Positions 15,943 through 22,745 of a stretch of 23,755 nucleotides of DNA are shown here, one piece after another; the first letter of the stretch is position 1, and each line of letters starts with the position of its first letter. Under the pieces are notes generated by a model. That model did no database searches. It had not been told where the DNA came from and worked only from the letters and a program-made list of their open reading frames with translations. Source of the DNA: Gallionella sp. (GTDB lineage: Bacteria; Pseudomonadota; Gammaproteobacteria; Burkholderiales; Gallionellaceae); the NCBI GenBank assembly GCA_029850565.1, contig JARCRR010000127.1:1-23755 (forward strand), in the 5' to 3' direction. Made by a program: the position numbers and the translations under genes.

Positions 15943-16311
15943 TTACGCCAGCAACACCAAACTCCACACCACGATCACATTGATGAGACTCACCAGCACG
16001 GCCGAGCTGCCGATGTCTTTGGCACGCTTGGCAAGATCGTGGTTCTCCAGCGAGATGCGATCCACGGTGGCTTCGATCGCCGAATTGAGCAACTCCACCA
16101 TGATGACCAACAACACACTGCCGATCATCAGCGCCTTGCCGATGTAAGTGACCGGAAACCAGATCGCCAGCGGGATGAGGAGGGCGGCGAGTAACACTTC
16201 CTGTCTGAACGCATCTTCATGTTTGTAGGCAGCGCGGAATCCAGCCAGTGAATACCCGAATGCGTTCATCAAACGACGCAAACCTGTTTTACCCTTGTAC
16301 GGACTTTCCAT
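15943..16311 (-). CDS. dgkA: Diacylglycerol kinase (prokaryotic DgkA type)
   Basis: A 122-residue inner-membrane kinase with three predicted transmembrane helices. It phosphorylates diacylglycerol to phosphatidic acid; some relatives use undecaprenol. The catalytic signature ELLNSAIEATVDR and the LAKRAKDIGSSAV motif are intact, and the N-terminal amphipathic stretch RLMNAFGYSLAGFRAAYKHEDAFRQE (split as RLMNAFGYSLAGF and RAAYKHEDAFRQE) is typical. The ATG lacks a Shine-Dalgarno sequence. CATAAA lies seven bases upstream, so a leaderless start is possible. It is the first of three minus-strand genes (dgkA, GT4, PAP2), with a 57-nt gap to the next. Confidence 0.93.
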   Translation of the reverse strand: MESPYKGKTGLRRLMNAFGYSLAGFRAAYKHEDAFRQEVLLAALLIPLAIWFPVTYIGKALMIGSVLLVIMVELLNSAIEATVDRISLENHDLAKRAKDIGSSAVLVSLINVIVVWSLVLLA

Positions 16312-16401
16312 TGATTAGTTTATGAAATATTTGTTAAGTAAGTAATAAGTGTCATTCACCAAGGTGTTGCCCGCTGCGTGACCTGTAATTGTTCACAAAG
16401 C

Positions 16402-16857
16402 TCACTTGAAGAATGCTTTGATCCAGCCGCCGTCATTATTCCTTGCTCTCTCGGCGATCACGCCCAGCAAGCTATCCTTTACCTCTGCCACATATGCCAT
16501 GTCATCACGCTTGATGTGATGTATGAGCCAGATACCGAGCATGGCGTGCAGCTCTTCGGCGATATTTTCTCCACTATTGTGTCTTTCCTGATATTTCTCT
16601 ATGCGCTTGACGAACATGCCGTGAACGCCCTTGTGGGGTTTTGCATACAAATATCCCGCTGCTTCCTGCAAACTTTCCTCGAAAGCAAAGTGCGACATTG
16701 TGTAGTCCACCAGCTCGTCCAGTACCCGCCCGATCTGCAGGCGGTTCGGTTGTTGGATTGCATCCTGTAGCTGGTTGATGTAATCCACAATCCTCATGTG
16801 TTGATTGTCAATCACATCAATTCCCGTGCTCAAGTCACTGGTCCATATGATTTTCAA
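16402..16857 (-). CDS. Bacteriohemerythrin
   Basis: A 151-residue oxygen-binding protein with a non-haem di-iron site in a four-helix bundle. The ligand motifs are in order: DNQH (first His), SHFAFEE (His and Glu), HKGVHGMF (two His) and IHHIKRDD (His and Asp), as in IxW...GIDxIDxQH bacteriohemerythrins. I choose a TTG start (16857) because AAAGGAA stands directly upstream and the protein then begins with the family's usual short MKIIWTSDLSTGIDVID. The ATG at 16878 has no ribosome binding site. The gene overlaps the preceding uncharacterised gene by 23 nt. A role in oxygen delivery or sensing under low oxygen is inferred from the family. Confidence 0.9.
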   Translation of the reverse strand: MKIIWTSDLSTGIDVIDNQHMRIVDYINQLQDAIQQPNRLQIGRVLDELVDYTMSHFAFEESLQEAAGYLYAKPHKGVHGMFVKRIEKYQERHNSGENIAEELHAMLGIWLIHHIKRDDMAYVAEVKDSLLGVIAERARNNDGGWIKAFFK

Positions 16858-17341
16858 GGCGGTTCCTTTCAAGTGCATGCGGTTGTCCGGATGAAATAAT
16901 CTGCTCGAAATGCGATTCGGATTGCTTCAGTGCGGTCTTAAGAGACTTGGGAAGCAGGCAACGCGCGGCCACGTGAGCGGGTGACGTTTCTCCAAGCAAT
17001 AGATTTTCCAGATAGGCGATCTGGATCCCGTTCCGCAGTTCTGTATCGGCGCAATCGAACAGTCTGCCGATAAAGGAAAAATGCCTGCTCACGGTGTACA
17101 AATCAAAACGCCTGATGGCATCTTTGGTGGCCACGGTCATGACACCTATCTCCAGAGGCAGGATGCCGAAATCGCTTTCGTCAATGCGTGCGGCAACTTC
17201 CGGAAAATACAAAGTGAGCTGGTAGATAAAATCGGCGCGCCCGTGTGACGAGATACGCATGGAAGAAAATGCGCCGAAGTCCGCCGGAAAGTGGGATGCG
17301 GATTTGACCCCGCCCATTGAGAAGGATGTTTGCTGAACCAT
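16835..17341 (-). CDS. Uncharacterised 168-residue protein (possibly DUF7674-like)
   Basis: I do not recognise this protein with confidence. It is soluble and lacks a signal peptide or membrane helix. The central stretch FPEVAARIDESDFGILPLEIGVMTVATKDAIRRF (in pieces FPEVAARIDESDFG and LPLEIGVMTVATKDAIRRF) and the later RLFDCADTELRNGIQIAYLENLLLGE resemble small proteins of the DUF7674 type, but that is a memory-based guess. The start is well fixed by AAAGGAGGCAGCCA before the ATG. It overlaps the bacteriohemerythrin gene, so the two probably form a two-gene unit. A functional link to the hemerythrin is inferred from this coupling only. Confidence 0.6.
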   Translation of the reverse strand: MVQQTSFSMGGVKSASHFPADFGAFSSMRISSHGRADFIYQLTLYFPEVAARIDESDFGILPLEIGVMTVATKDAIRRFDLYTVSRHFSFIGRLFDCADTELRNGIQIAYLENLLLGETSPAHVAARCLLPKSLKTALKQSESHFEQIISSGQPHALERNRLENHMDQ

Positions 17342-17431
17342 TGGCTGCCTCCTTTCGTAATCAGTTACAAAACCATATAGCGCAAATGGTAATCAGGCCG
17401 TGTTACATGGTGATTGCAATAAAGTTGCAGC

Positions 17432-17461
17432 AAAAAAAACGCGCACCGAGGAGATGCGCGC
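17432..17461 (-). terminator. Rho-independent terminator downstream of the OlsB-like gene
   Basis: On the minus strand a CGCGCA/TGCGCG stem with a 9-nt loop is followed by eight T residues (the A run at 17432-17439 on the plus strand). It lies about 28 nt after the stop of the N-acyltransferase gene. Confidence 0.85.
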
Positions 17462-17489
17462 AAAGGAGGAGATGGATAAAGACGCTGTG

Positions 17490-18254
17490 TTAAGTGGCTT
17501 GGCGCAAGAAATGTTTGGCGTAGCGTGCGTTCATGCGTGACACCGGCATCAGGATGAATACGTCCGCACAGTTGAAATCAGGATCCCATGCGGGTTCGCC
17601 CGCGACATAAGCACCCAAGCGCAAATAACCCTTGATGAGCGGAGGGATGATGACGTCCAGATCCTGATTCAGCGACTCCAAGGGCAGACGGCAGTGCGGG
17701 AACACGTGGTATTCAGCCGGTGCGGCATGCAGTTTGGATATCTTGTTGTAGACGCTGGCGGCATAGTGACCCCCGTCGCCCATGCTGATACTGGCGCAAC
17801 CGATAAGATATTCGTGATTGTTCTTGGTGATGTATTCCGCCAAGCCGCTCCACAACTGGGTGATGGTCGCACCGTCGCGGTAATCCGGATGCACACATGA
17901 GCGTCCGACCTCGACCATGCGGTCACGCAGATGCATCAGGCGTGACAGATCGAACTCGGTCTCGGAATAGTAGCCGCCTGCGTTGACAGCTTGCGCGGGC
18001 GGCAGGATGCGGTAAGTACCCACGACTTTTTCGTTACTGTGATCGCGCACCAACAGGTGATCGCAATAGTGATCGAAACGGTCGATGTCCAGCCCCAAGT
18101 CTGCACTGGGAAGATTCGCCCCCATCTCTTCGGCGAATACTTTGAAGCGGATACGCTGCGCTGCCTCCAGATCGGCTTGGGTCCGCGCCAGGCTATGAGT
18201 GAGTCTGCGTTGTGATTCGCGTTCTTGTTGTTTTATCAGATCCAGCAAGGTCAT
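17490..18254 (-). CDS. GNAT-type N-acyltransferase, OlsB-like
   Basis: A 254-residue acyltransferase of the GNAT fold (Acetyltransf_5 / OlsB family). OlsB enzymes transfer a 3-hydroxyacyl group from acyl carrier protein to the amino group of ornithine, the first step of ornithine lipid synthesis. Features seen are an N-terminal helix rich in Arg and Gln, RIRFKVFAEEMGA, VGTYRILPPAQA, MVEVGRSCVHPDYRDG and CASISMGDGGHYAASVYN. The start is unusual: AGGAG is only one base before the ATG at 18254, while a TTG at 18248 has ideal spacing. Both lie at the edge of a perfect hairpin (18254-18278). The paired upstream acyltransferase supports the ornithine-lipid reading, but another amino-acid or long-chain acylation substrate is possible. 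Confidence 0.75.
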   Translation of the reverse strand: MTLLDLIKQQERESQRRLTHSLARTQADLEAAQRIRFKVFAEEMGANLPSADLGLDIDRFDHYCDHLLVRDHSNEKVVGTYRILPPAQAVNAGGYYSETEFDLSRLMHLRDRMVEVGRSCVHPDYRDGATITQLWSGLAEYITKNNHEYLIGCASISMGDGGHYAASVYNKISKLHAAPAEYHVFPHCRLPLESLNQDLDVIIPPLIKGYLRLGAYVAGEPAWDPDFNCADVFILMPVSRMNARYAKHFLRQAT

Positions 18255-18278
18255 GCTCCTATCGAGTTGATAGGAGCA
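18254..18278 (-). promoter_or_regulatory. Hairpin covering the OlsB-like gene's ribosome binding site
   Basis: A perfect 10-bp inverted repeat with a 5-nt loop (18254-18263 with 18269-18278). In the mRNA the 3' arm contains the AGGAG ribosome binding site and the first base of the ATG. Folding would block translation initiation. There is no U-run, so it does not look like a terminator. Confidence 0.5.
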
Positions 18279-18335
18279 GATTACGTTTCCGATGTTGCGC
18301 AAGCGTTAACGCAATATGAAGATTTGGTGAAGATG

Positions 18336-19232
18336 CTAGCGGTGTCTCCGGTCGCGCTCGTATGCCAGCGTGGTGTACAGCAACACACAATAGAGAGATT
18401 GGAAATGCTGATTTGCGCCCGCTCTGGCGGAAGATGCCTGAACAGGCGTGTATTCGCGCGCGGCCAAAGTGGCGGAGAGCTGCATGGCTTCCAATGCGGT
18501 GCTGATTTGTTGGCGCGCTCGGGTTGCCAGTTCGCGTCTATCCACACCGCGCACATCCAGTGCGGGCGTCAACAACAAGCGCACCTGAAGTTGCGGAGAA
18601 CACAAGATGCGCCAGATGGATTGCCCGAGTGAGACCTCATCGATGTAGGCCGCATCGTGGCTGCGTTCACCGCGCCGGTTCTGATAACGAATGGCAATGG
18701 GGTGCACTTGTGACCATGCATCGATGGCGGGCTGCAACAGGGACGAGTGGAAGTGTGCGACCTGTGCGCCGTCGGTCGTCGTGCCTTCGGGGAACACTGC
18801 CAACGATTCGCCCTGCTGCAATAGTTCGGCCATGTTCATATTGACACGTGCAGCCGAGCGCATCTTGCCGCGCTCGATGAACAGGGTCTGGGCGCGTGCG
18901 CACAACCATCCGATGAACGGCCAACTGCGCACTTCAGATTTGGCGACGAAGCGCATCGGTATCACCGAGTTGAGGACGAACACATCCAGCCAAGAGATAT
19001 GGTTGGACACGATCAGCCCGGGATGGCCATCCTGTATCTTGCCTTTCGCGGCGAACGCCACGCGGATATTCAAGACCGCCAACAAACCAGCCGACCATCT
19101 TTGCAAGATGCGGCGGCGAGACTGCAAACCGAACCACGGATAGGCGATGGCCAATATCAAGCCGTAGCCAAGATGTATGGCAAGTCGGATGGCGCGCAAG
19201 CTGGCCACCAAGCCACGAGAATTAATATTCAC
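18336..19232 (-). CDS. 1-acyl-glycerol-3-phosphate acyltransferase family protein, OlsA-like
   Basis: A 298-residue PlsC-superfamily O-acyltransferase. The acyl-acceptor motif NHISWLD (77-83, NHX4D type), the region AKSEVRSWPFIGWL, the LFIERGK block and FPEGTT (147-152) are all present, and a hydrophobic N-terminal helix (about 17-35) anchors it to the membrane. Such enzymes make phosphatidic acid from lysophosphatidic acid, or, as OlsA, acylate lyso-ornithine lipid. Its pairing with an OlsB-like gene 81 nt downstream favours the OlsA role. The start codon is GTG at 19232, preceded by GAGCGGA. A 21-codon open frame ends 9 nt upstream of the GTG; I do not count it as a gene. Confidence 0.8.
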   Translation of the reverse strand: MNINSRGLVASLRAIRLAIHLGYGLILAIAYPWFGLQSRRRILQRWSAGLLAVLNIRVAFAAKGKIQDGHPGLIVSNHISWLDVFVLNSVIPMRFVAKSEVRSWPFIGWLCARAQTLFIERGKMRSAARVNMNMAELLQQGESLAVFPEGTTTDGAQVAHFHSSLLQPAIDAWSQVHPIAIRYQNRRGERSHDAAYIDEVSLGQSIWRILCSPQLQVRLLLTPALDVRGVDRRELATRARQQISTALEAMQLSATLAAREYTPVQASSARAGANQHFQSLYCVLLYTTLAYERDRRHR

Positions 19233-19366
19233 GATATCCGCTCAATCGTCGGAGAACACGAACAGCGTGCAGAGAAATGACAGCGTTGCATCGAATCCCT
19301 TATGCATCAAAAGCTCAAGGATGCTCGACGAGTCGTTCCATGTATGTATTTGCACGGTGGCTTTTC

Positions 19367-21277
19367 TCATTGGATTTGCGCTCCTGTTTTGTGAGTGGCG
19401 GTGCGGTGTCCAAGGAACAAGCTATTGCCGGGCATGCGCTTGGCCATCTTCTTGGCATCCGCCATCGCGGAAGAAACTGCGTGATGCGAGATGAACTGGC
19501 GCGGCGCAACTTGAATCGCGCCGATAGAGAGCGTAGTCAATGGATATATCTTGGCGATGCCGTCGCGTCCTTCGCTGCTGTATCCACCCGCGGTCAAATG
19601 TGCTTCCTCAAACATGAGCGAAGACGCTTGACCGAATGAGTGCAGCGCATGCTCACAACGCGATCTCCAATCGCGACTCTGCATCAACAAGATGAAGTCA
19701 TCACCGCCGATATGCCCGATGAAATCCAGCTTGGGGTCGCATGCCCAATTCAGGATACGACCCGTCAGTTGGATCATCTCGTCACCTTTGCGATAGCCAT
19801 AGGTATCGTTATAGGGTTTGAAATGGTCAAGATCGCAATAGCACGCCACAAAGGGCGTATTGGTATGCAGCAACTTTTCAATGTATTGATCAATGGGGAC
19901 GTTGCCAGGCAACAAGGTGAGAGGATTGGCATAGCGTGCCGCTTCCAATTGCATCCGGGTCAATTCGCGCAACAAGTCCTGACCGGAGGCTACGCCGACA
20001 TATCGCTCATTCTCGGTGACGATGAAACCATCCGCAAAATGGCGGCTATCGGCCTCGACCAGAAAATGACTCAACTCTTCGACAGGCATACTTCTGTCCA
20101 CCAACAAGGGATCAGACTGTATGAAATCCCCGCAGGGCTGCCTGCCATGCAACTCGCGTTGAGCCACTTTGGCAAAGCGTTCAATGAAGCAAAAGCGATT
20201 GATGAATCCCAACGGCTTGCCGTTCTTCACCACTGGAATGATGCGCAATGCAGAGTCAGTCGAAAAGCGCTCAAAGATATGGTCGTTAGGCGAATCGGGA
20301 TGCGCCGGTTCGATATAGGTCAACAAATGAAAAGCCGTTGCATGCGAGCGATAACCCAAATCGCTATTAGGAAAAATCGGGATATTGGCTGTATTGAGAA
20401 TGCAATTCGTATCGGCCGAGGGCAAAGTCAGCGGCGTATGATTGGGACGCGCGATGAAATAACCCTGCCCGAGCCCAATACCGATATCTTTGATTACACG
20501 CAACTCGGCCTCGGTCTCTACCCCTTCTGCAATGACTCTTGTCCCGCAACTTTCGGCGATTTGTTGAATCGACTTCAAAAACTGCAACTTGATCTGGTCA
20601 TGATCCACGTCTTGCACAAAGTGCATGTCGATCTTCACAAATTCAGGGCGCAGTTCGGACCACAAACGCAAACTAGAGAAACCCTCACCCAGATCGTCAA
20701 TAGCGATCTTGAATCCCATTGAGCGGTAATGCATCAACGCGCTACGCATCGCAGCAAAGTCATAGGTCGGCTGGTTCTCTGTAATTTCGATGACGACCCG
20801 TGACGGATCGATATTGAGTTCTTTCAAGAACGCCAGCGTCTGTCCATTCTTGAAGCTCGGGTCGGCCAGCGTCTGTGGGCTGACATTGAGAAACAGATTG
20901 CCCGGCAAGTTCTGTGTGGCAAAAGCTTCCAGCACCGTTTGGCGAGACAGCATTTCCACCTCTAGCAACAAGCCCTCTCTGGTTGCCGCAGCGAACAGAT
21001 TCACAGGCGAATGCAGCGTGCTATCCGATGGTCCGCGTATCAGCCCCTCGAATCCGAGAAACTCGCCACTCTTAAGATCAAGAATAGGTTGAAACAAGGC
21101 TGTCAGTTTGCGTCGCTCAATGATCTCGCGCAGCGGGGTCATCGCAGGCGCAGCTTCTTTCGCGTGAATCAAGCTCGATATGAATTCAGCGCGCGGTGAT
21201 CGCGGGATGGCTCGCAAGAACTCCGAAGGCAGAATGGGAGAGCGATAGTATTCGTTGGGCAGTATGGTGGCGGACAT
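19367..21277 (-). CDS. EAL-CBS-GGDEF cyclic-di-GMP protein
   Basis: A 636-residue cytoplasmic signalling protein. The N-terminal EAL phosphodiesterase domain keeps the catalytic set: Glu77 in the EGL motif, Asn131 (NVSP), Glu164 (EITEN), Asp194-Asp195 (DDLGEGFSS), Lys215 (VKID), Glu251 (EGVE) and Gln271. The middle (about 330-445) carries two CBS-like units (ALRIIPVVKNGKPLGFI and GFIVTENERYVGVASG), which often bind adenine nucleotides. The C-terminal GGDEF domain has GGDDF (524-528), with Asp in place of Glu at position four, and its inhibitory site lacks the Arg (PKLD). So hydrolysis of cyclic-di-GMP is likely and synthesis doubtful. Strong GGAG precedes the ATG. No transmembrane segment is seen, so the input must be intracellular. 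Confidence 0.92.
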   Translation of the reverse strand: MSATILPNEYYRSPILPSEFLRAIPRSPRAEFISSLIHAKEAAPAMTPLREIIERRKLTALFQPILDLKSGEFLGFEGLIRGPSDSTLHSPVNLFAAATREGLLLEVEMLSRQTVLEAFATQNLPGNLFLNVSPQTLADPSFKNGQTLAFLKELNIDPSRVVIEITENQPTYDFAAMRSALMHYRSMGFKIAIDDLGEGFSSLRLWSELRPEFVKIDMHFVQDVDHDQIKLQFLKSIQQIAESCGTRVIAEGVETEAELRVIKDIGIGLGQGYFIARPNHTPLTLPSADTNCILNTANIPIFPNSDLGYRSHATAFHLLTYIEPAHPDSPNDHIFERFSTDSALRIIPVVKNGKPLGFINRFCFIERFAKVAQRELHGRQPCGDFIQSDPLLVDRSMPVEELSHFLVEADSRHFADGFIVTENERYVGVASGQDLLRELTRMQLEAARYANPLTLLPGNVPIDQYIEKLLHTNTPFVACYCDLDHFKPYNDTYGYRKGDEMIQLTGRILNWACDPKLDFIGHIGGDDFILLMQSRDWRSRCEHALHSFGQASSLMFEEAHLTAGGYSSEGRDGIAKIYPLTTLSIGAIQVAPRQFISHHAVSSAMADAKKMAKRMPGNSLFLGHRTATHKTGAQIQ

Positions 21278-21377
21278 GGGACGCTCCTTTGTGCTGTGCT
21301 ATGGCAAGCACGGTAGCGCCGACGTGTTACGCCGATATGAAGGATGTATGAATTTTGGAGTACCAATACGACTCGCC

Positions 21378-21400
21378 CGCTTATGCATGTTCTATAAGCG
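21378..21400. repeat. 7-bp inverted repeat upstream of the EAL-GGDEF gene
   Basis: CGCTTAT (21378-21384) and ATAAGCG (21394-21400) form a perfect inverted repeat with a 9-nt spacer, centred about 110 bp upstream of the EAL-GGDEF start codon. It is a possible operator. The 199-nt gap (21278-21476) holds no other feature apart from the hairpin at 21432. Confidence 0.4.
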
Positions 21401-21431
21401 CTATGGAGAGGAGAGCGGGATTTGCGTGGCA

Positions 21432-21462
21432 TGAGGCTCATGGATAGGTCCCATGAGCCTCA
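21432..21462 (-). terminator. Hairpin downstream of the lysine-rich protein gene
   Basis: A perfect 12-bp stem (21432-21443 with 21451-21462) and a 7-nt loop begin 15 nt after the stop of the 118-residue gene on the minus strand. No U-run follows, so it may be a weak terminator or an mRNA 3'-end stabiliser. Confidence 0.5.
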
Positions 21463-21476
21463 ATGATCGGGGGGAA

Positions 21477-21833
21477 CTACTTACCCTGCTCGTCTTTAGG
21501 CTTGGCTGTCTTCTTGGTCTTTTCGACCGCCTTGGACTTGGCGGGAGATTTGGCTTTCTCTTCAGGCTTTGCTACTGGCTTGGCCTTTTTTGCTTCCTTA
21601 TTCTTTTCTTTGCCTTCGCTCTTTTTGTTCAAAGCGGCCATCATCTTGCGCCATTCTTGGAGCTGTTCATCTTCCAGTTCCATCTGTAAAGCCAAGGCTT
21701 CGTCCCTGCTCAATTTGTCCTTTTCCAACCTGCGGGGCAACTTGCCAGTCATTCTGGACAGTAAACGTTCTGCTTCGACCTTGGTCAGTTTCTTTACTTT
21801 TTCCGCATACAGCGGGTTGCTTAATTTCGGCAT
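21477..21833 (-). CDS. Uncharacterised small protein with a lysine/alanine-rich tail
   Basis: A 118-residue, strongly basic protein. I do not recognise a named family. The first 70 residues (MPKLSNPLYAEKVKKLTKVE and on) are charged and helical, with RLLSRMTGKLPRRL and a Gln/Glu-rich segment ELEDEQLQEWRKMM. From about residue 70 the sequence becomes low-complexity Lys, Ala, Glu and Pro, ending KKTAKPKDEQGK, which recalls histone H1-like or AlgP-like tails. There is no signal peptide or membrane segment. The GGGAGGATTAGGTA leader gives a strong ribosome binding site, which argues for a real, well-translated gene. DNA or RNA binding through the tail is inference. Confidence 0.75.
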   Translation of the reverse strand: MPKLSNPLYAEKVKKLTKVEAERLLSRMTGKLPRRLEKDKLSRDEALALQMELEDEQLQEWRKMMAALNKKSEGKEKNKEAKKAKPVAKPEEKAKSPAKSKAVEKTKKTAKPKDEQGK

Positions 21834-21859
21834 TACCTAATCCTCCCAATATTTTTAAA

Positions 21860-21876
21860 TCGCCACCAAGTGGCGA
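21860..21876 (-). terminator. Candidate short hairpin after the cNMP-binding gene
   Basis: On the minus strand, TCGCCAC and GTGGCGA form a 7-bp stem with a 3-nt loop, followed by TTTAAAAATATT. It lies about 80 nt after the stop of the cyclic-nucleotide-binding gene and directly upstream of the lysine-rich gene's ribosome binding site. It may be a weak terminator or a leader hairpin. Confidence 0.4.
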
Positions 21877-21955
21877 GCATTCTTTCTCAATCCGACCCCA
21901 CTGTTTTGAGCATATCTATTCGGCATGCGGAACTCAATTGTAATAATTTCTTCAT

Positions 21956-22441
21956 TCAGCCCGCCGTGACTGCTGGACTGATCTGTTCGTTTAAGTCTGC
22001 CACGACTGAATTGAAGTGCCGCATCATTCGATGCGTATGGCGAACCATGCCTTGGTAGAACCGATACATCAAGAGAGGATTGGCATAGATGAGGCTCTCA
22101 AACTTGGTGCGATCCAAACTCAATACTTGTGTTGGCTCCAACGCAACCACAGTCAATTTGACTGTGGAAATAGATCTGCCCGAAAAAGTGATGATGCCGG
22201 CCAAGTCGCCCGGATTCACCACAAAGATCGAATGCAAACCTTCTTCGCTGTCGATCCGCACTTCGATGCGCCCATGCACCAGGATAAAGAGATTGTCAGA
22301 ATGCTCATCTCTCGGCTTCGTAATGATGTCGCCGCAACTGACGTGACGTGTGCTCAGCAGAGACAGCACGATCTCGATCTCGTCACTGCTCAATTCCTCC
22401 AGTAACGGCGAGTTGCTTAATATGGTTTTGATTTGCGTCAT
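21956..22441 (-). CDS. Stand-alone cyclic-nucleotide-binding-domain protein (Crp/Fnr sensor half)
   Basis: A 161-residue protein with one cNMP-binding beta-roll. It begins with helices (NSPLLEELSSDEIEIVLSLL), then the strands around LFILVHGRIEVRI and NPGDLAGIITFSGRSISTV, which stands where the phosphate-binding cassette should be, and a C-helix region RFYQGMVRHTHRMMRHFNSV. In the cassette the usual GE-L-A and R(S/T)A pattern is only partly kept, so cAMP binding is uncertain. There is no helix-turn-helix after the C-helix, so it is not a Crp-type regulator by itself. GGGAG is eight bases before the ATG. It may be part of a protein complex or a partial regulator; the effector and partner are unknown. 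Confidence 0.82.
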   Translation of the reverse strand: MTQIKTILSNSPLLEELSSDEIEIVLSLLSTRHVSCGDIITKPRDEHSDNLFILVHGRIEVRIDSEEGLHSIFVVNPGDLAGIITFSGRSISTVKLTVVALEPTQVLSLDRTKFESLIYANPLLMYRFYQGMVRHTHRMMRHFNSVVADLNEQISPAVTAG

Positions 22442-22486
22442 TGAGCGGCTCCCTTCTCGGGCGAGATAGAGCTGGAGTGCAGATTA

Positions 22487-22597
22487 TCAACTGTCGGAGA
22501 TCATTGAAGTGACCGCCGGGATAGCGACGATAACGGCAAAAACACAACTGACACACCATCGAACGATCATGGCTAGCGTGGAATCTGCATTTTTCAT
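22487..22597 (-). CDS. Possible 36-residue small membrane protein
   Basis: A short open frame on the minus strand, MKNADSTLAMIVRWCVSCVF and on to a C-terminal ISDS, has one hydrophobic stretch (about residues 10-30, ending VFAVIVAIPAV). GAGAGG stands six bases before the ATG, a good ribosome binding site. It ends 45 nt before the cyclic-nucleotide-binding gene in the same direction and could share its mRNA. Reality is uncertain, because frames of this length arise by chance; the well-placed ribosome binding site and membrane-like composition are the evidence in favour. Confidence 0.35.
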   Translation of the reverse strand: MKNADSTLAMIVRWCVSCVFAVIVAIPAVTSMISDS

Positions 22598-22745
22598 TTA
22601 GAGCCTCTCTAGTGTGTCGCCAAATACTGCTTGGGCTTATGAAACCAATTCACAGCTCATCATTTAGTCCGTTCGCAGTCTGCCAAGGGATTCTTACTGA
22701 TTGATTAATTCGGTGTGAATTATTTAATTCAGAAACTCCTCTCAA
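22598..22745. other. AT-rich intergenic stretch
   Basis: No gene is seen. Near 22698-22733 an imperfect AT-rich inverted repeat (roughly CTGATTGATTAATTC against GAATTATTTAATTCAG) lies just past the stop of the SRPBCC-like gene, and may act in its 3' end. Together with 22442-22597 this makes a 304-nt gap that holds only the possible 36-residue peptide. Confidence 0.4.

Noticed and set aside
16312..16401. GTGTCAT upstream of dgkA as a Pho box.
   Set aside because: It points away from dgkA and has no phased partner repeat.
18302..18311. The palindrome GCGTTAACGC between the OlsA-like and OlsB-like genes.
   Set aside because: Ten bases only, with no matching partner or promoter context; chance is sufficient.
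19242..19307. A 21-codon open frame just upstream of the OlsA-like gene, containing a perfect CTGTCAT.
   Set aside because: No good ribosome binding site and no clear peptide character. The Pho half-site has no second repeat better than three of seven at 11 bp and no -10 at the right distance.
21337..21354. Two TTCAT-containing 7-mers 11 bp apart upstream of the EAL-GGDEF gene, reminiscent of a Pho box.
   Set aside because: Matches are only four and five of seven, and no -10 follows at 10 bp; easily a chance hit.
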